The notes beneath the pieces were generated by a model that saw only the letters and a program-made list of their open reading frames with translations, was not told the DNA's origin and searched no databases. Position numbers and translations under genes: made by a program. A DNA stretch of 64,000 nt from Arabidopsis thaliana. Its lineage: Eukaryota; Streptophyta; Magnoliopsida; Brassicales; Brassicaceae. The DNA is taken from NCBI RefSeq assembly GCF_000001735.4, contig NC_003075.7, forward strand, positions 9,797,001-9,861,000. Direction: 5' to 3'. Below, piece by piece: positions 1-11,600 of this stretch (the first letter of the stretch is position 1; every line of letters starts with the position of its first letter).

Positions 1-434
1 TAGAGTTTGATTTTTCAAGGAGATGACGAGAGACTTACGGCGATGACTCCGGCGGTGAAGACGGCGGTGACTCCGGCGGTGTAGACGGCGGTGACTCCGG
101 CGGTGACTCTCACGGTGACTTTGACGGAGAGAAGAGGAGAGAAGAGAGAGAGACTGTTGTGGTGGTGGTAGAATTTTGGGGAAGAAAAGGAATTTAGGGT
201 TTCTCAATAGAATTGGCAATTGGGCTATTGGGCCTTTAACATACTAAAATAATAAGTTAAAACCCACCGGTACCCATAACCCAGTAGGGTAAAACCCGTG
301 TAAGACTTTAACGAAATGGGACCTGCCCATTTAAAACCCACGTTTTATTTTATACAAAAAGTAGATTAATGGGTTTGAAATTTTAGATGGGTTTCGGGTA
401 CCCAGTGGGTTTTAACCCATCATTAACATCCCTA
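1..434 (-). mobile_element. Terminal part of a hAT-type DNA transposon
   Basis: Read on the minus strand, the segment starts at 434 with TAGGGATGTTAATGATGGG, which fits the (C/T)AGGG-type terminal repeat of plant hAT elements. It is followed by sub-terminal copies of GGGTT/AACCC words, also typical of hAT ends. Further in, the minus strand looks like a transposase 5' leader (CT-rich, then a short GC-rich repeat). The body and the other end lie left of the window, so neither the 8-bp target duplication nor the transposase can be checked. Family assignment is inference from the end sequence only. Confidence 0.6.
46..118. repeat. About three copies of a 24-bp GC-rich tandem repeat
   Basis: A 24-base unit combining CTCCGGCGGTGA and AGACGGCGGTGA halves recurs about three times with one or two changes. 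It is GC-rich in an otherwise A/T-rich neighbourhood. On the minus strand it reads as Ser/Pro/Thr-rich triplets, but no ATG precedes it within the element, so it may be leader sequence. Confidence 0.7.
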
Positions 435-2050
435 AAGAGAAATGAGAGATGTAAGAGAAGTGAACCTCTAAAAGTTAAATAGAGGACGAACCCCAAAAGC
501 TCAACAATTTTTTATTGACGATTACCGTTCATGTCTAAATTTGTGCATTGATATGAAACGACATGTGAGTTACTAGGTGACCATTTGGACTTGATTTTTT
601 GGACACTCGTCAATATCCTCTATCCACCGCTTTTCAGCCACTAATCTGTAGCCTTTGCAGCAAGTGTTCTGTAACCACCAATTAATATGGACATCATCGT
701 AACAAAATCACCACATATAGCTTGTTTTTGGGATTGTTCATCTATTAATCAAACATGAAAAGATTCACAAATCTCACCATAACAATCCATAATTCACAAT
801 CCATAATAAGCCATCCATAATGCACATACCAATAACAAAAGCAGAGCGAGCTACAAACACACTTTTATCCACCAACAAAGATTTACCAAACACATCCATC
901 AATATTCGATATATCAACTTGGGCTTCTCTATCAGTTTTCAAAGAAATTAAATCCATAACTTCAAAATTTTCAGAAAAAAACATGATTAGCAAACTGTAA
1001 GAGCCTAATCCACTAATTGTTCGATTTAATCGCAAGTAAATTCACGATGAACAGAGACCTCTAATCTCTGTAACATCGTAATATCTAGAATTTCACGGTG
1101 ATATAACAGGAAAAATCAGTAGAGACAATAACAATGAAACTTATTGTTAGAGGATTATGAGAATCGCAAGGATGATGATCATCTTTTTCCTGGGTTTGTT
1201 GTCGTGGATCTCAAACTTGGAGATTATGAGGAGACGACAAATCGAAAGTTTATGGAGATTATATATGGTATAATGAAGATTGGTGATTTCTTATGGAAAG
1301 GAGAGAAAGTTAATGGGAACGACCATAATTTTGTAAGAATTATAGAGAACGACAATGATTTTGAAAGAGAGAATTGAAAATAATGAAAAACAAAAGAATA
1401 TGGAAGAGAAAGATGATAAAAAGAGGATAATTTTTCATCCACACGATCTCAACAATAATGAGTTTAAAATTATTGCGTCATCACTATTTCAGGGGTAAAT
1501 TGGTCCAATTTTCTCTCAAAAAGATGGTAAAGTGTCCACTCCCTTATAAGTGTCTCAAAAGGAATAATATTATCAAAAAGTGCCTAAACGTGTCACAATC
1601 CCTCTTTTCTATGCAACAGAACAACTGTTCCCGTGTTGTTGTTTTTTAAGATTTCAGATTTCTCGTGTGTTGTCCATGTGGCTCATGTGAGATCCCCACA
1701 CGTAGCAGGAAAAAGATATTGAAGGAAATTGAACTTACCAATACAAAGAAAAACAAAACAGGGTGGATTCATGTTTAAACCAAAAAGGATGATCATCATA
1801 TTATCATAATGTATACACACAAGAAAGAACTCGTAGTAATACAAATTACAAAGTCCAAAAGATGCAAAATAAAGTGTGAAACGAATCCCTAAATCAATTG
1901 TGTACCTGTGCCTAATTCTAAAGCTAGTCATTTTGTTTTGGGCTCAAAAATCAAAAACCAAAACTCATTGCATAATCTAGTTCACTACTTATTACAACAT
2001 GTTTTCTTGTATGGTTTGATACCAATATTTTGATATGCTGATGAAACAAT
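435..2050. other. Intergenic, no gene seen
   Basis: A/T-rich sequence with only short open frames (under 85 codons) lacking recognisable domains, splice structure or coding-like composition. I see nothing that supports a gene. Confidence 0.6.
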
Positions 2051-2059
2051 AACCTTTTC

Positions 2060-2760
2060 CAACCTCTCTTGTGCTCCAAATCATTCATACTACAAATAAT
2101 CGTCGTTGATGGCTTTATGCTCAATGCATTTAAAAAAAAAAAAGAGAAACTGGTCGTCTCACAAGTCCATCAAAACGGTACTTTCAGGATCTCTCTATAT
2201 GCACCGGATTCATATGGCTCCAATGGAAACAAATGCTACTTGGGTGAGAGTATTCGCACGGTCCATGTAATCTTTGGCGCGTTTGTGCTAGGCCCGTTCT
2301 CCTATTCTCCAAAGCCTACAACCCTCCCTTTCGACAAAAGCACATCACCATTCCATTGGTCGCTCATCCAAAAAGGCAATATTGAGGATACATTCGACCT
2401 GCTGCTCACCTTGCTATTTTTGTTTCATTTGGGCTGGCTTCTTCGTGATCTTGCTTGGATATCGAGGTCATCGTTGGGCAAAGCACACCGACATTTTACC
2501 TTGCTTTTCAGTTGATCCTTTTCTAGTGTTTCAATTCCAGGAAAAAATATGAAGAGGCCCTAAAGTCCGAACACTCCCTTCAAAAAGATAACCCTTTCTT
2601 ATTTCTTGCTTACCTCAAGATGCACTCACCTATGCTGTATTCTTGTGTTTAGATTTTTGTCGAAGACCTTGTTGATCAGCCAGTGACTCGATGCATCTCC
2701 TTAACCACACAATACCTTTAAAATGGAGAGACTCCTCGACTTGAGCAAAACAACATGAGT
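2060..2760 (-). pseudogene. Unidentified decayed coding-like stretch
   Basis: On the minus strand several blocks read like protein but are separated by stops and frame changes, for example FAQVEESLHFKGIVWLRRC near 2750-2680 and QWNGDVLLSKGRVVGFGE near 2370-2310. Base composition here is closer to coding than in the flanks. I do not recognise the family. The plus-strand open frame over 2069-2515 looks like a shadow of this. It could also be an old gene fragment carried by a transposon. Confidence 0.3.
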
Positions 2761-3230
2761 CGTACCACAATTTCAAAAACCTATAAATTGAAGAGTAGGA
2801 GAAGAAGAATGGTCGGCCTGATTCATGTGTGTCTAGCTAGGGCTGAAAGCTGAAACGTCTTTTAGGAGGAGGGGAAGAGGCTATTTTGTTTTGGTATTTT
2901 TTATGCAGGATTTTGCTTGATGATGTTTTGTTATTTTTATACGCACACGTATACTATTAAGTAACGTCGTTTTGTCACGGCCTTGATCCTTTTAATAGCT
3001 TCAAATTTGTTTCTACTACTAGTTTCTAACGGGCTAGCAATTAATGCTTCAATTATAGTGGGTTAAAATGTATAAATGATCCTATAACTTAGTTTAATTA
3101 ATACTATAAGTCTATAACTAAGTGCAAAAGCGTGGTTATAAAAGGAACACACAATTTAGGTTTGGTTACGGCCTTACGGCTATAATGTGGTGAGTTTTTT
3201 AGCCGAAAAAAATATCAAAGCCGTTAAATC

Positions 3231-4095
3231 GATGGAGATTGGCATAAAGTCAACCAAGCATGTCTTCCCTAAACGCATTAGCAGAGATTATACCTGTTTT
3301 AAATTAAATCATCAGTACAAATTAAAAATATGGAGCAAATAAACTTATAAACAAGGCATACCATCAGGTACAATAAAAATATGATAAAGAAAAAAATAAT
3401 GGCTTTTGCATGTCTACAATCGTTTCATTATTCTGTGCATCTAATGTCATTACATCGAACAAGGAACCAAGGTTTTGAATCTACAAATGCATCAAAAAAA
3501 ACCTTTTAAATTTAAAGAGCTACCCATATATTAAAGAGGATGGGAAGACTTTAAAGTCCACCTTCATTGACAAGTCCTTGCTACAACCAGTTGTGAAAAA
3601 ATCAACTACATGTATACATTCATAAAATAATACTTATTGTGAATCTAGAGGAAGAAAATATGCATACTTACCGTTGACCAGTTTTGTGGCAGGAATACCT
3701 GAAATCTTCGGTCCAATCCTCAGTCCAAAAGTTGTTGAGCAAGATACATTTTGCGAGTCTTAAAGAAAATAAGACTCATCATAACAATGCATAACCTAAT
3801 AAATTTCCTAAACACTTGAACAATGGATAACCAAGTTTACCTTTAAAGTATTCTTCGTATATATGTAGACCTCAGCTTTTCAAACGCCTTTATTAGTTTA
3901 ACGAGTTCTGCAAGACTAAACGTCTGACAAGAAATTTCAGTTGATGATAAATGAGTAATTAGCAACAGAGATAGGAATGTCATGGAGAATAAAGTCAGAG
4001 AAAATCACTGCCGCCAAAGTTCTAATAAGAAACCTATTGTACCCATAAAGAGAAGCAATATCATCTTTAAGCTGGTCAACATAATCAGACATGTG
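3231..4095 (-). pseudogene. NOP2-like rRNA m5C methyltransferase relic, copy A
   Basis: Minus-strand blocks match, in the correct order, the nucleolar NOL1/NOP2/Sun methyltransferase NOP2, which modifies cytosine in 25S rRNA. The first block, near 4094-4020, reads DYVDQLKDDIASLYGYNRF, like the NOP2 block 'DYV-QLK-DL-S-YGYN-FL'. The second, near 3935-3880, reads LAELVKLIKAFEKLRSTY, like 'ELME-AFEKRRPT'. The third, near 3300-3235, resembles the 'ANLHR' block but contains a stop. Frames do not join, and the AdoMet-binding motif and both catalytic cysteines are missing, so no functional enzyme can be made. It is the better-preserved copy at the 5' end. Family identity rests on remembered NOP2 sequence. 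Confidence 0.6.
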
Positions 4096-4760
4096 AACGC
4101 CTTCTACTATCTATAATTATATCCGACACTCATATTCAAGATTGGTAAAGACACTCATATTCAAGATTGGTAAAGAAGTTGATGTGAGCGTATCTCGTAC
4201 AATTAAGTTGTATAAGATGCTATTATAATAACCGATTGTGACAAATCTACATTTTTTAATCCGAAATTCACTAAGATTAACAAGTACTAAGTTTAGAGTC
4301 TAATATAATAGCATTTTTCATCATAACACATGATACAAATCATACTTGAATATCAACTTGATGTACCCTTTGGTCATCATGTTATATTATAACAAATACA
4401 ATGCATTTTATGCTTAGGCATCAAAATAAAAAGGCATACTTTAGAATTTATTTTTAGGCTTTTATTTTTTAAGAAAAATATTATAGGTCTTTTTTATAAA
4501 TTCATTTTGTTAATCTTTATTTTCTCCATATATTGTGGTATTTAAAATTTTAGATTAATAAAAAAATTAATTAAATAATTTGTTAATGAATTTAGTTTAG
4601 TAAATTTTTGGTTTTTTTTAAAAAGTTAAACCTTAAATTTCTTGCAAAATGGAAGATATTCTAAGGTGTACATTGCTTAGATTTGGATTACAAAATTTTA
4701 AAAAAAAAGTTTGCTTAATTAATCAGATAAATCTGTTGGCTTTGCTGTCAAATGAGATAA
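3231..4760. repeat. Left unit of a decayed tandem duplication
   Basis: Blocks of this unit recur about 1.5-1.9 kb to the right in the same order and orientation. Pairs include 3231-3300 with 5168-5240, 3530-3770 with 5240-5490, 4140-4420 with 5690-5970, and 4430-4740 with 6020-6510. The varying offsets show insertions and deletions since duplication. The unit contains NOP2 relic A plus its upstream flank. Confidence 0.65.
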
Positions 4761-4804
4761 TTATGGTTAAAAACATAACCTCTCATTAATTGTTAAAGCC
4801 AAGC

Positions 4805-5650
4805 AAGTTTTACCTTTTGCAAAACACCAAAGCGTTGTATGTCAGCTTCTTCGTTAATGGACATTTTGATCGATCCAAATTCTGATATTAGCTGCATAGA
4901 TAGAAGTTAGCATTTGAGTTAAAACCTGACAATTCAGTTAAAACATGACAGACGAGTTGAATTTTTACTCCAGTTCTAGTTGAAGGCGCATTCACCAACA
5001 CCATATCCTTTGAGTTTATATGGAAAACCCTAGATAGCTGAACGGGAAGGAATAATAGAAAATTATTTCAGAACTTTTATTACCCTTAATATCATCAATA
5101 GTGAGGTTCAAGAAGCTAACCTTTGTATTGATATTGTAATTGGAAACAACTGTATTTGTAATCCCCATTCGATGGAGATTGGCATAAAGTGAACCAAGCA
5201 AGTGTTCAGTAGACGCATTAGCAAATATTATACCTTTTATTACCATAAAGCGCCCAGACAGATGTTCAGGAGTTTCCCCAATGGGAAGACTTTCAGGTTC
5301 ATCTTCAATGACAAGTCCATGCTACAAGCAGTTTTGAAAGAATCAAGTACATGTATGTATGAACAACATAATACTTGTTGTGAATCTAGAGGAAGAAAAT
5401 TTGCATACTTACCGTTGACCAGTTCTGTAGCAGGCATACGTGAAATCCTCGGTCCAAAAGCTGTTGAGAAAGATATATTCTCCGAGTCTTAAGCAAAAAA
5501 ACAAAACTCATCATAAAAATGCATAATCTCAAAACTTTACTAAACAATTGAACAATGGATAACCAAATTTACCTTTAGAGTGTTCGTCCATATATATGTC
5601 GGCATCGGCTCCTCAAACGCCTTGATTAGTTTAAAGAGTTCTCCAGAGTC
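4805..5650 (-). pseudogene. NOP2-like rRNA m5C methyltransferase relic, copy B
   Basis: Minus-strand blocks follow NOP2 order. ELFKLIKAFEEPMPTYIWTN (5640-5580) is followed by SLPIGETPEHLSGRFM (about 5300-5255), matching NOP2 'VPIGATPEYLAG-YM'. Next come IIFANASTEHLLGSLYANLH and RMGITNTVVSNYN (5240-5140), matching 'L-ANLHRMGVTNT'. Last is a block ending ADIQRFGVLQK (about 4850-4815), matching 'DIQ-AHLQKQ'. PIGETPEHLSG runs almost directly into the ANLHRMG block, so the part that should carry the AdoMet-binding 'DMAAAPGGKT' loop is deleted. Stops and frame changes confirm a pseudogene. Compared with copy A it lacks the DYVDQLK block but retains more of the 3' half. Confidence 0.65.
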
Positions 5651-6520
5651 ATATTCAAAATGCCTTGATTATGCGACGCCTTGATTATCCGACACTCATA
5701 TTCAAGATTGGTAAAGAACTGAAAGTGAGCTTATCTCGTACAATTAAGTTGTATAAGATGCTATTGTAACAACCGGTTGTGACAAATCTACATTTATAAT
5801 CCGGAATTCACTAAGATTGTCTTAACAAGTACTAAGTTTAGAGTCTAATATATAATAGCACTTTTCATCATAACACATGATACAAATCATACTTGAAAAT
5901 CAACTTCATATATCCTTTGGTCATCGTGTTGCATTATAACAAATACAATGCATTTATGTATAATAAATCAAGCCCGACATTCCACACAATCAAGTGAAGT
6001 CATGGCTTAGGGCATCAAGGTAAAAAACATATTTTAGAATTCATTTTTTAGGCTTTTTATGTTTTAAAAGAAATATTATGTTTTCTTTACAAATTTATTT
6101 TTGTTGAGCTTTCTTTTCACCATACTTTATGGGATTCAAAATTTTAAATTAATTAAAAATTTCTTCAATCTTCTTTGGCTTCACAAAGCGTGTAAATAAT
6201 AGTATAGCTCATTACCTCTCAACCTCTAATTGTATTCATGGAGATTTTTATTCTTAATCAGGTCGTCAACCACCTTGGTTACAAAAACTACTTTGTAAAA
6301 TCTCAATTGGTTAATATAATTCAGTTTGCAGAAAAAAAAATTAATTAAAATTTTAATTAAATATATTATTAATGAATTTAGTTTAGTACAATTTTTCCTT
6401 TTAAAAAGTTAAACCTTAAATTGTTTGTAAAATGGAAAATATTGTAAGGTACATTGCTTAGTTGAATACAAAATAATAATAAAAACTTTGCTTGATTAAT
6501 CAGGTAAATGTGTTGACTTT
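5160..6520. repeat. Right unit of the decayed tandem duplication
   Basis: This is the partner of the left unit and carries NOP2 relic B and its flank. Shared tracts such as TCTCGTACAATTAAGTTGTA (4191 and 5734) remain near-identical. The A/T-rich tails also align, for example the AATGAATTTAGTTTAGTA stretch at about 4588 and about 6371. Confidence 0.65.
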
Positions 6521-6758
6521 CTTTGTTTGATACCCTCATAACAACACCAAAATACTGGGATGGGCTTTTAATACGAGCCCATGAAGATAACAGTCACTTT
6601 TTTGTTTCTGTATGTGTAGAGGGAAAAAAAACACGTTACGTAGTCTCAATTTGGGAGAAAGAAACGACATACATGTTACATCTTTAAACGATAACAAGTC
6701 TATTTAGAACCACTAGTTGTGATTTGTGAAACTCTGAAGTAAAGAAGAAACCACAACA

Positions 6759-7714
6759 ATGGCGTTGTTCTCCCCGCCAATCTCTTCTTCATCTCTTCAA
6801 AATCCCAATTTCATTCCCAAATTTTCATTCTCCCTCCTCTCCAGTAACCGCTTCTCTCTCCTCTCCGTCACTCGAGCTTCCTCCGACAGTGGATCAACCT
6901 CTCCCACCGCCGCCGTCTCCGTGGAGGCTCCTGAGCCCGTGGAAGTGATAGTTAAAGAGCCTCCGCAATCAACACCGGCGGTTAAAAAGGAAGAAACCGC
7001 CACCGCTAAAAATGTCGCCGTCGAAGGTGAAGAGATGAAAACAACGGAGAGTGTTGTCAAATTCCAGGATGCGAGATGGATTAATGGAACTTGGGATCTG
7101 AAACAGTTCGAGAAAGATGGAAAAACCGATTGGGATTCTGTAATCGTTGCTGGTTAGATTAGAATTAGATCCTCGTTAAGTTTTTTTGCTCTGTTACTTT
7201 GGTGAAAATTCGAAATTTGAATTTGATGTTTAATGTGTTTTGATTTGAAGAGGCAAAGAGAAGAAAATGGCTAGAAGAGAATCCAGAAACAACGAGTAAC
7301 GACGAACCAGTGCTTTTCGATACATCGATTATTCCATGGTGGGCTTGGATTAAGAGATACCACTTACCTGAAGCTGAACTCTTAAATGGTATTTGTTTCC
7401 TCTCTCAAAAGATCAAACACATACACAAAGAATGTTACTTACTCTTACTCTTTGTAGGTCGTGCGGCGATGATAGGATTCTTTATGGCTTACTTTGTCGA
7501 TAGTCTTACCGGAGTAGGACTTGTTGATCAAATGGGGAATTTCTTCTGCAAGACACTATTGTTTGTGGCTGTGGCTGGAGTTTTGTTTATTCGTAAGAAT
7601 GAGGATGTGGATAAACTCAAGAACTTGTTTGATGAGACTACATTGTATGATAAGCAATGGCAAGCAGCTTGGAAAAATGATGATGATGAGTCATTGGGTT
7701 CTAAGAAGAAGTGA
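6759..7714 (+). CDS. LIL3:1: Light-harvesting-like protein 3:1 (LIL3:1)
   Basis: Three exons (6759-7152, 7251-7388, 7458-7714) join to 262 codons with GT-AG introns. LIL3 proteins are thylakoid one-helix-bundle relatives of light-harvesting proteins that stabilise geranylgeranyl reductase and protochlorophyllide oxidoreductase in chlorophyll and tocopherol synthesis. Residues 1 to about 45 are rich in Ser and Asn and low in acids, as in a chloroplast transit peptide. A Pro/Glu/Thr-rich stretch follows. Around residues 174-196 the sequence [19 protein letters not shown] has the conserved LHC helix pattern (Glu...Asn-x-Arg...Met). A second hydrophobic segment lies at about 207-223. The C-terminus is charged and ends in lysines. 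The length equals the remembered LIL3:1 length. At4g17600 is the likely locus. Confidence 0.93.
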
Positions 7715-7950
7715 TAACAAAGATTCTTGCTTTCTTTTTTTGTTGTTGTTGTAATTAGGAGATGAACTTACCAAATGTAATATCAAGAGATTTGAACAAT
7801 GTTTCCTCAGATTACCGTTAATCATGTCTAGTCTCTACTTAACTTAATCTAATTAGAAAACAAAAAAGGCCCAATAAGAAGCCCAATTTTCCAAGTTTAT
7901 TTTCGTTAGTTATATTTATCCCACATCGACAACAGCTCGTAAGTGAGATA

Positions 7951-8292
7951 AATGTTTTACCAAGAATCTTTGGCTTTGGCTACCACGATATTGGCTCTGG
8001 CCACAATTTCTCATTGTTTACCAGGTTGCTTGACCGATACGGGTTTAGGAAACTTGACTCTGAGCAAAGGGAATTTGCTGATGGTGACTTTGTGAGAGGT
8101 AAACCTGAGCTTATCCGGAACATATATAAACGCACCAGAGCTCAAATACTAAACACTAAAGAAGGGAGAGAGCTGCTTAAGCAAGTCATGGAGATGAGGA
8201 AACAGAGGAGAGAAAAGATGAAGAAAGAGATTACGAAAGCAAAGGAACTAGCTGATCGGTTGCACCATGTACATATTTGGAACATACAATGA
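7951..8292 (+). pseudogene. Heat-shock-factor DNA-binding domain fragment
   Basis: The open frame through 8292 reads HNFSLFTRLLDRYGFRKL, then FADGDFVRGKPELIRNI. This follows the second half of the plant HSF DNA-binding domain ('HNNFSSFVRQLNTYGFRK...WEFANE-FLRGQKHLLKNI'). It continues into a Lys/Arg/Glu-rich coiled-coil-like tail and ends HVHIWNIQ. The N-terminal half of the domain, including the conserved Trp/Ser/Pro strand region, is absent. No in-frame ATG lies near the start; the first codons of the homology are preceded by unrelated sequence. Plant HSF genes normally carry an intron just after the recognition helix; here RLLDRY and GFRK are contiguous. A truncated, possibly retroposed relic is most likely; a short HSF-like gene using an upstream exon cannot be excluded. 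Confidence 0.6.
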
Positions 8293-8651
8293 TGTTTCGC
8301 GATTTGGAAATTTATGTCAAGACCAGGCTTTGATTACTCTGCTTATAGTTCTCCTATTTGATATATTTCCCTTTCCAGGGTTAGGTTTTTGATTGTATGT
8401 GCAACTTATTAATTGTGGTATAATTTGAAAACTTTAGCATGTATGTCGATTACAAAGTATGTATCAATCTTGCGATGAAAGATTATGTGAAGTTGTGAAC
8501 TAATCATCATTGGGTTCAAAACAAAGTTTCTTCCTTTATTTTTGGTGTAATTATTCAAACAAAAGGCTAACGAGATTTGAAGATGTTTTCTCAGGCATAC
8601 TTGATTCTAAAGCTTCTTCAAGTACTCACAAACATATAAATTTTGGAATTA

Positions 8652-11600
8652 TCAAATGCGTTGCTGCCGAGTGTATTCCCAAAGGGCAATGGCACCACTG
8701 ACATGAACATTGAGGGACCTAACAACTCCAAGTTGTGGGATCTCGATACAAGCATCCAATATATGGATTATATCCACTGGGATGCCTTCCTTTTCACGAC
8801 CCAGCACCAAAACCTTTGGAACAACAGAGAGATCCACTTAGTTACTATGGGAAAGCCACAAGCGAGAGTAAATGAAAGGCTCTGTTCTTATGTTTTTGCG
8901 CATCAACTTACCGTCTTCTTTGGGAATTGGTATTTGTCAAGTGAAACGCTATTCGCTGTCTGTTCCAGTCCCAAGATTGAGAACCCTTCCCGTTTCTTCT
9001 TCTCCAAGAACAGTTTCAAACTGTTTACGGGGACTTCCATGATTGGAACCCATTTCTCAGCAGTCACACTGCAGAAAAGAAAAAGAGAAAAATTCTTGTA
9101 AACTCTTGCACCGTCCTTCGATGATAGATGACTAGAATATATAAACGTACCTAATTAGTTGGAACTGTTTGTCGTGTATTATGCTTGCATCTGCAACAGC
9201 AAGACTTGATGCTTTAAACACCTGCAAAAGATGCAGAGAGGGGATGTTAACGCTGAACTAGATACAAGTACAAGACTCCTAGCTTTTTCTTGCTTCCTTG
9301 AATTGCAGATATGGTAAGGAAATACAAAAAGAAAATAATAGCAATACCTCACATGTCCGGGCTAATCCAGCAAGATTAGGAATACGATCAACCAATGAAG
9401 CCACAAGGATCAAACTCTGTCGACCAGATTTCAACCTTTCGACCTCCATGCTTCTAGATCGTAAGAGCTGAGTCACGAGCTCATCTTCTTTTTCCATTTC
9501 TGAAAACTTACTTGTGTTGGTACATAATCATGTTTACAAAATAATAGCTATATAATATTTGCATACCAAAGAGCCGCTTGTAAGTTTCCCCGTTTCGGAG
9601 CACAGAAGTTGAACTAGCATCTTGCTTCTCATGTTTGGAAAGAGTGATCTTCCTCTGGAAATCCAACGAAGATGGCTCAGAAAGCCTTTCTTCATCTGTC
9701 GTGGACATGATCAACCGACGCTTGGGCTCTTCATCAATCTTGAAGCCTTCATTTTTTATGGTAACTACATCCTTTGCCATGGAGGCACGGAGATCTTCCC
9801 TTACATCCTGCAAGACTTGAAGATAAGGCAAAGAGACAGAAACAAAAAAGGAAAAACAATCTTAAATATGTTTATTTGCTTACATTCAGAAAAGAGAGCA
9901 CGTTATCCATGAGGCATGTTGGAACACATTCAAACTCACTTTCCTGCACAACATTCAAGAAATTATCTTAAAAGTAAAATGGCATTGAAATCCGAAAGCA
10001 GCTTTGTGAAATTAAAGCAAGCAAATGTCGAAGGATCAGTAGGGACCACAATAAAATAATCTCAATATTGCGGTCACTTGGCATTATGATAAATTTCAGA
10101 AATGTCTCAATATTTCAATTATCCCATTGGTGCAAGTACAGCTTGAAGATTGCACTGTTACCTCAACACGATTGACAAAAACACCGGCTGGAGTAGCAGA
10201 TGTGCTGGGATCATATGCATCAAGAAATCCTTCCATTGATGCTCGCAATCTAGACCAGGAGAGAAAAGTCACAACTGAATTTGTGTAGTGAACCAAAACC
10301 TTCTAGATGGCTTTGGCCACAAAAGATTGTTTCTATGACCAACATGAGAAAGTATAATCACACTTAAGTAGAACCACGCACCTTGAACAATCAGGATTCT
10401 TGTCCAGGTAAGACTTCAAATTCTCAAAAGAAAGTTTCTCCAGGGATATTGTATGAGAGGATGTAGACTCTACAGGGGGAAACAGTCTAAAGAGTACTCG
10501 ATGCACTAATAACTGCCAAACCCCAAAAGAAATTAGAATAAGACTGATACTCTAGTACTCTACCAAAACGAAGACAAAAATGGCATCTACATAAGATAAA
10601 CCTGCGCGAAACCACGTAAGCTATGATGATGAGAAGTTAGTAACGGTAGTATTGGTGGAAGAAGTTCTCTTAGATGTGTCTGTTGAGCTATCTTTTCTGC
10701 GTGGAGGATAACATTGGCTGCAACAAAGACATAGGAGGAGAGAGCTTGCTGCAGATTACAAGAGAACATCTATCAATATACTGAACAGAAAAGTCATACC
10801 AAATACAATCATCTTAGTTTTGCGTAAATTTACCTGAGCTTTACTGTCATAATTTTTTAGTATAGGAACTAACTGCTCTTTCACCTGTGATACAACAACC
10901 AATTAGTGGTTACTTCAGAGATAAACAAAAAAAGTGTAATAACACAGCCCGTTAGGACACGAAACGGTTTATAGTTGATTACAAATTTGCTTTTGGAAAC
11001 ACATAGAGAAGTTAGATACCAATGCTGGAAATTTCAGGTAAATGTTGATGGCAAATGTTTCCAGGTATTGTCGAACAGCAGGCAGGTTGTTTCTCTGCAA
11101 GCAAACAAAACGCACAAACAATCAGCTTCGATTTAACTCGACAAACAAAAACTTGTATAGAAGTCACCAACACTTGTCTAGTCATCAACGCAACAATCAT
11201 TTCTATATCAGTTTCTGTCTGAATGGTTTCTCATGCATAAATGTGTGGGCTACTAACTTCAGTCTGTTCTTGTAAACTTACATGTAAGCATATGTGCACA
11301 CTGTCCATTACTTGGCCAACAATGTCATTGCAGACAAATCGCGACATAATGCATATCATCTGCCAAGCACGTATTTTCCGTCTATGGATCTGGTACAGAA
11401 ACCAGAAATTACTGTCAAAGTGGTCTGTCACTTGTAGTGATTTATTTTTTACCAAGTGTCCATCTAAAACTTAATGAAGGAACATAAAGGAAAGACATGC
11501 AACACGTACAGCACTGTACTTCTTGTAAAGCTCCTTTGCCAAGTCTTTATCATGCACCTGTGCATATCATTATAATTAGATTTTCAGCATATTGTCGTGC

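Noticed and set aside
46..118. Repeat array considered as CRISPR-like
   Set aside because: Units are contiguous without unique spacers, only about three copies, in a eukaryotic genome inside a transposon end.
2069..2515. Plus-strand open frame of 148 codons as a gene
   Set aside because: No domain, low-complexity Lys run, and the minus strand reads more protein-like across the same bases.
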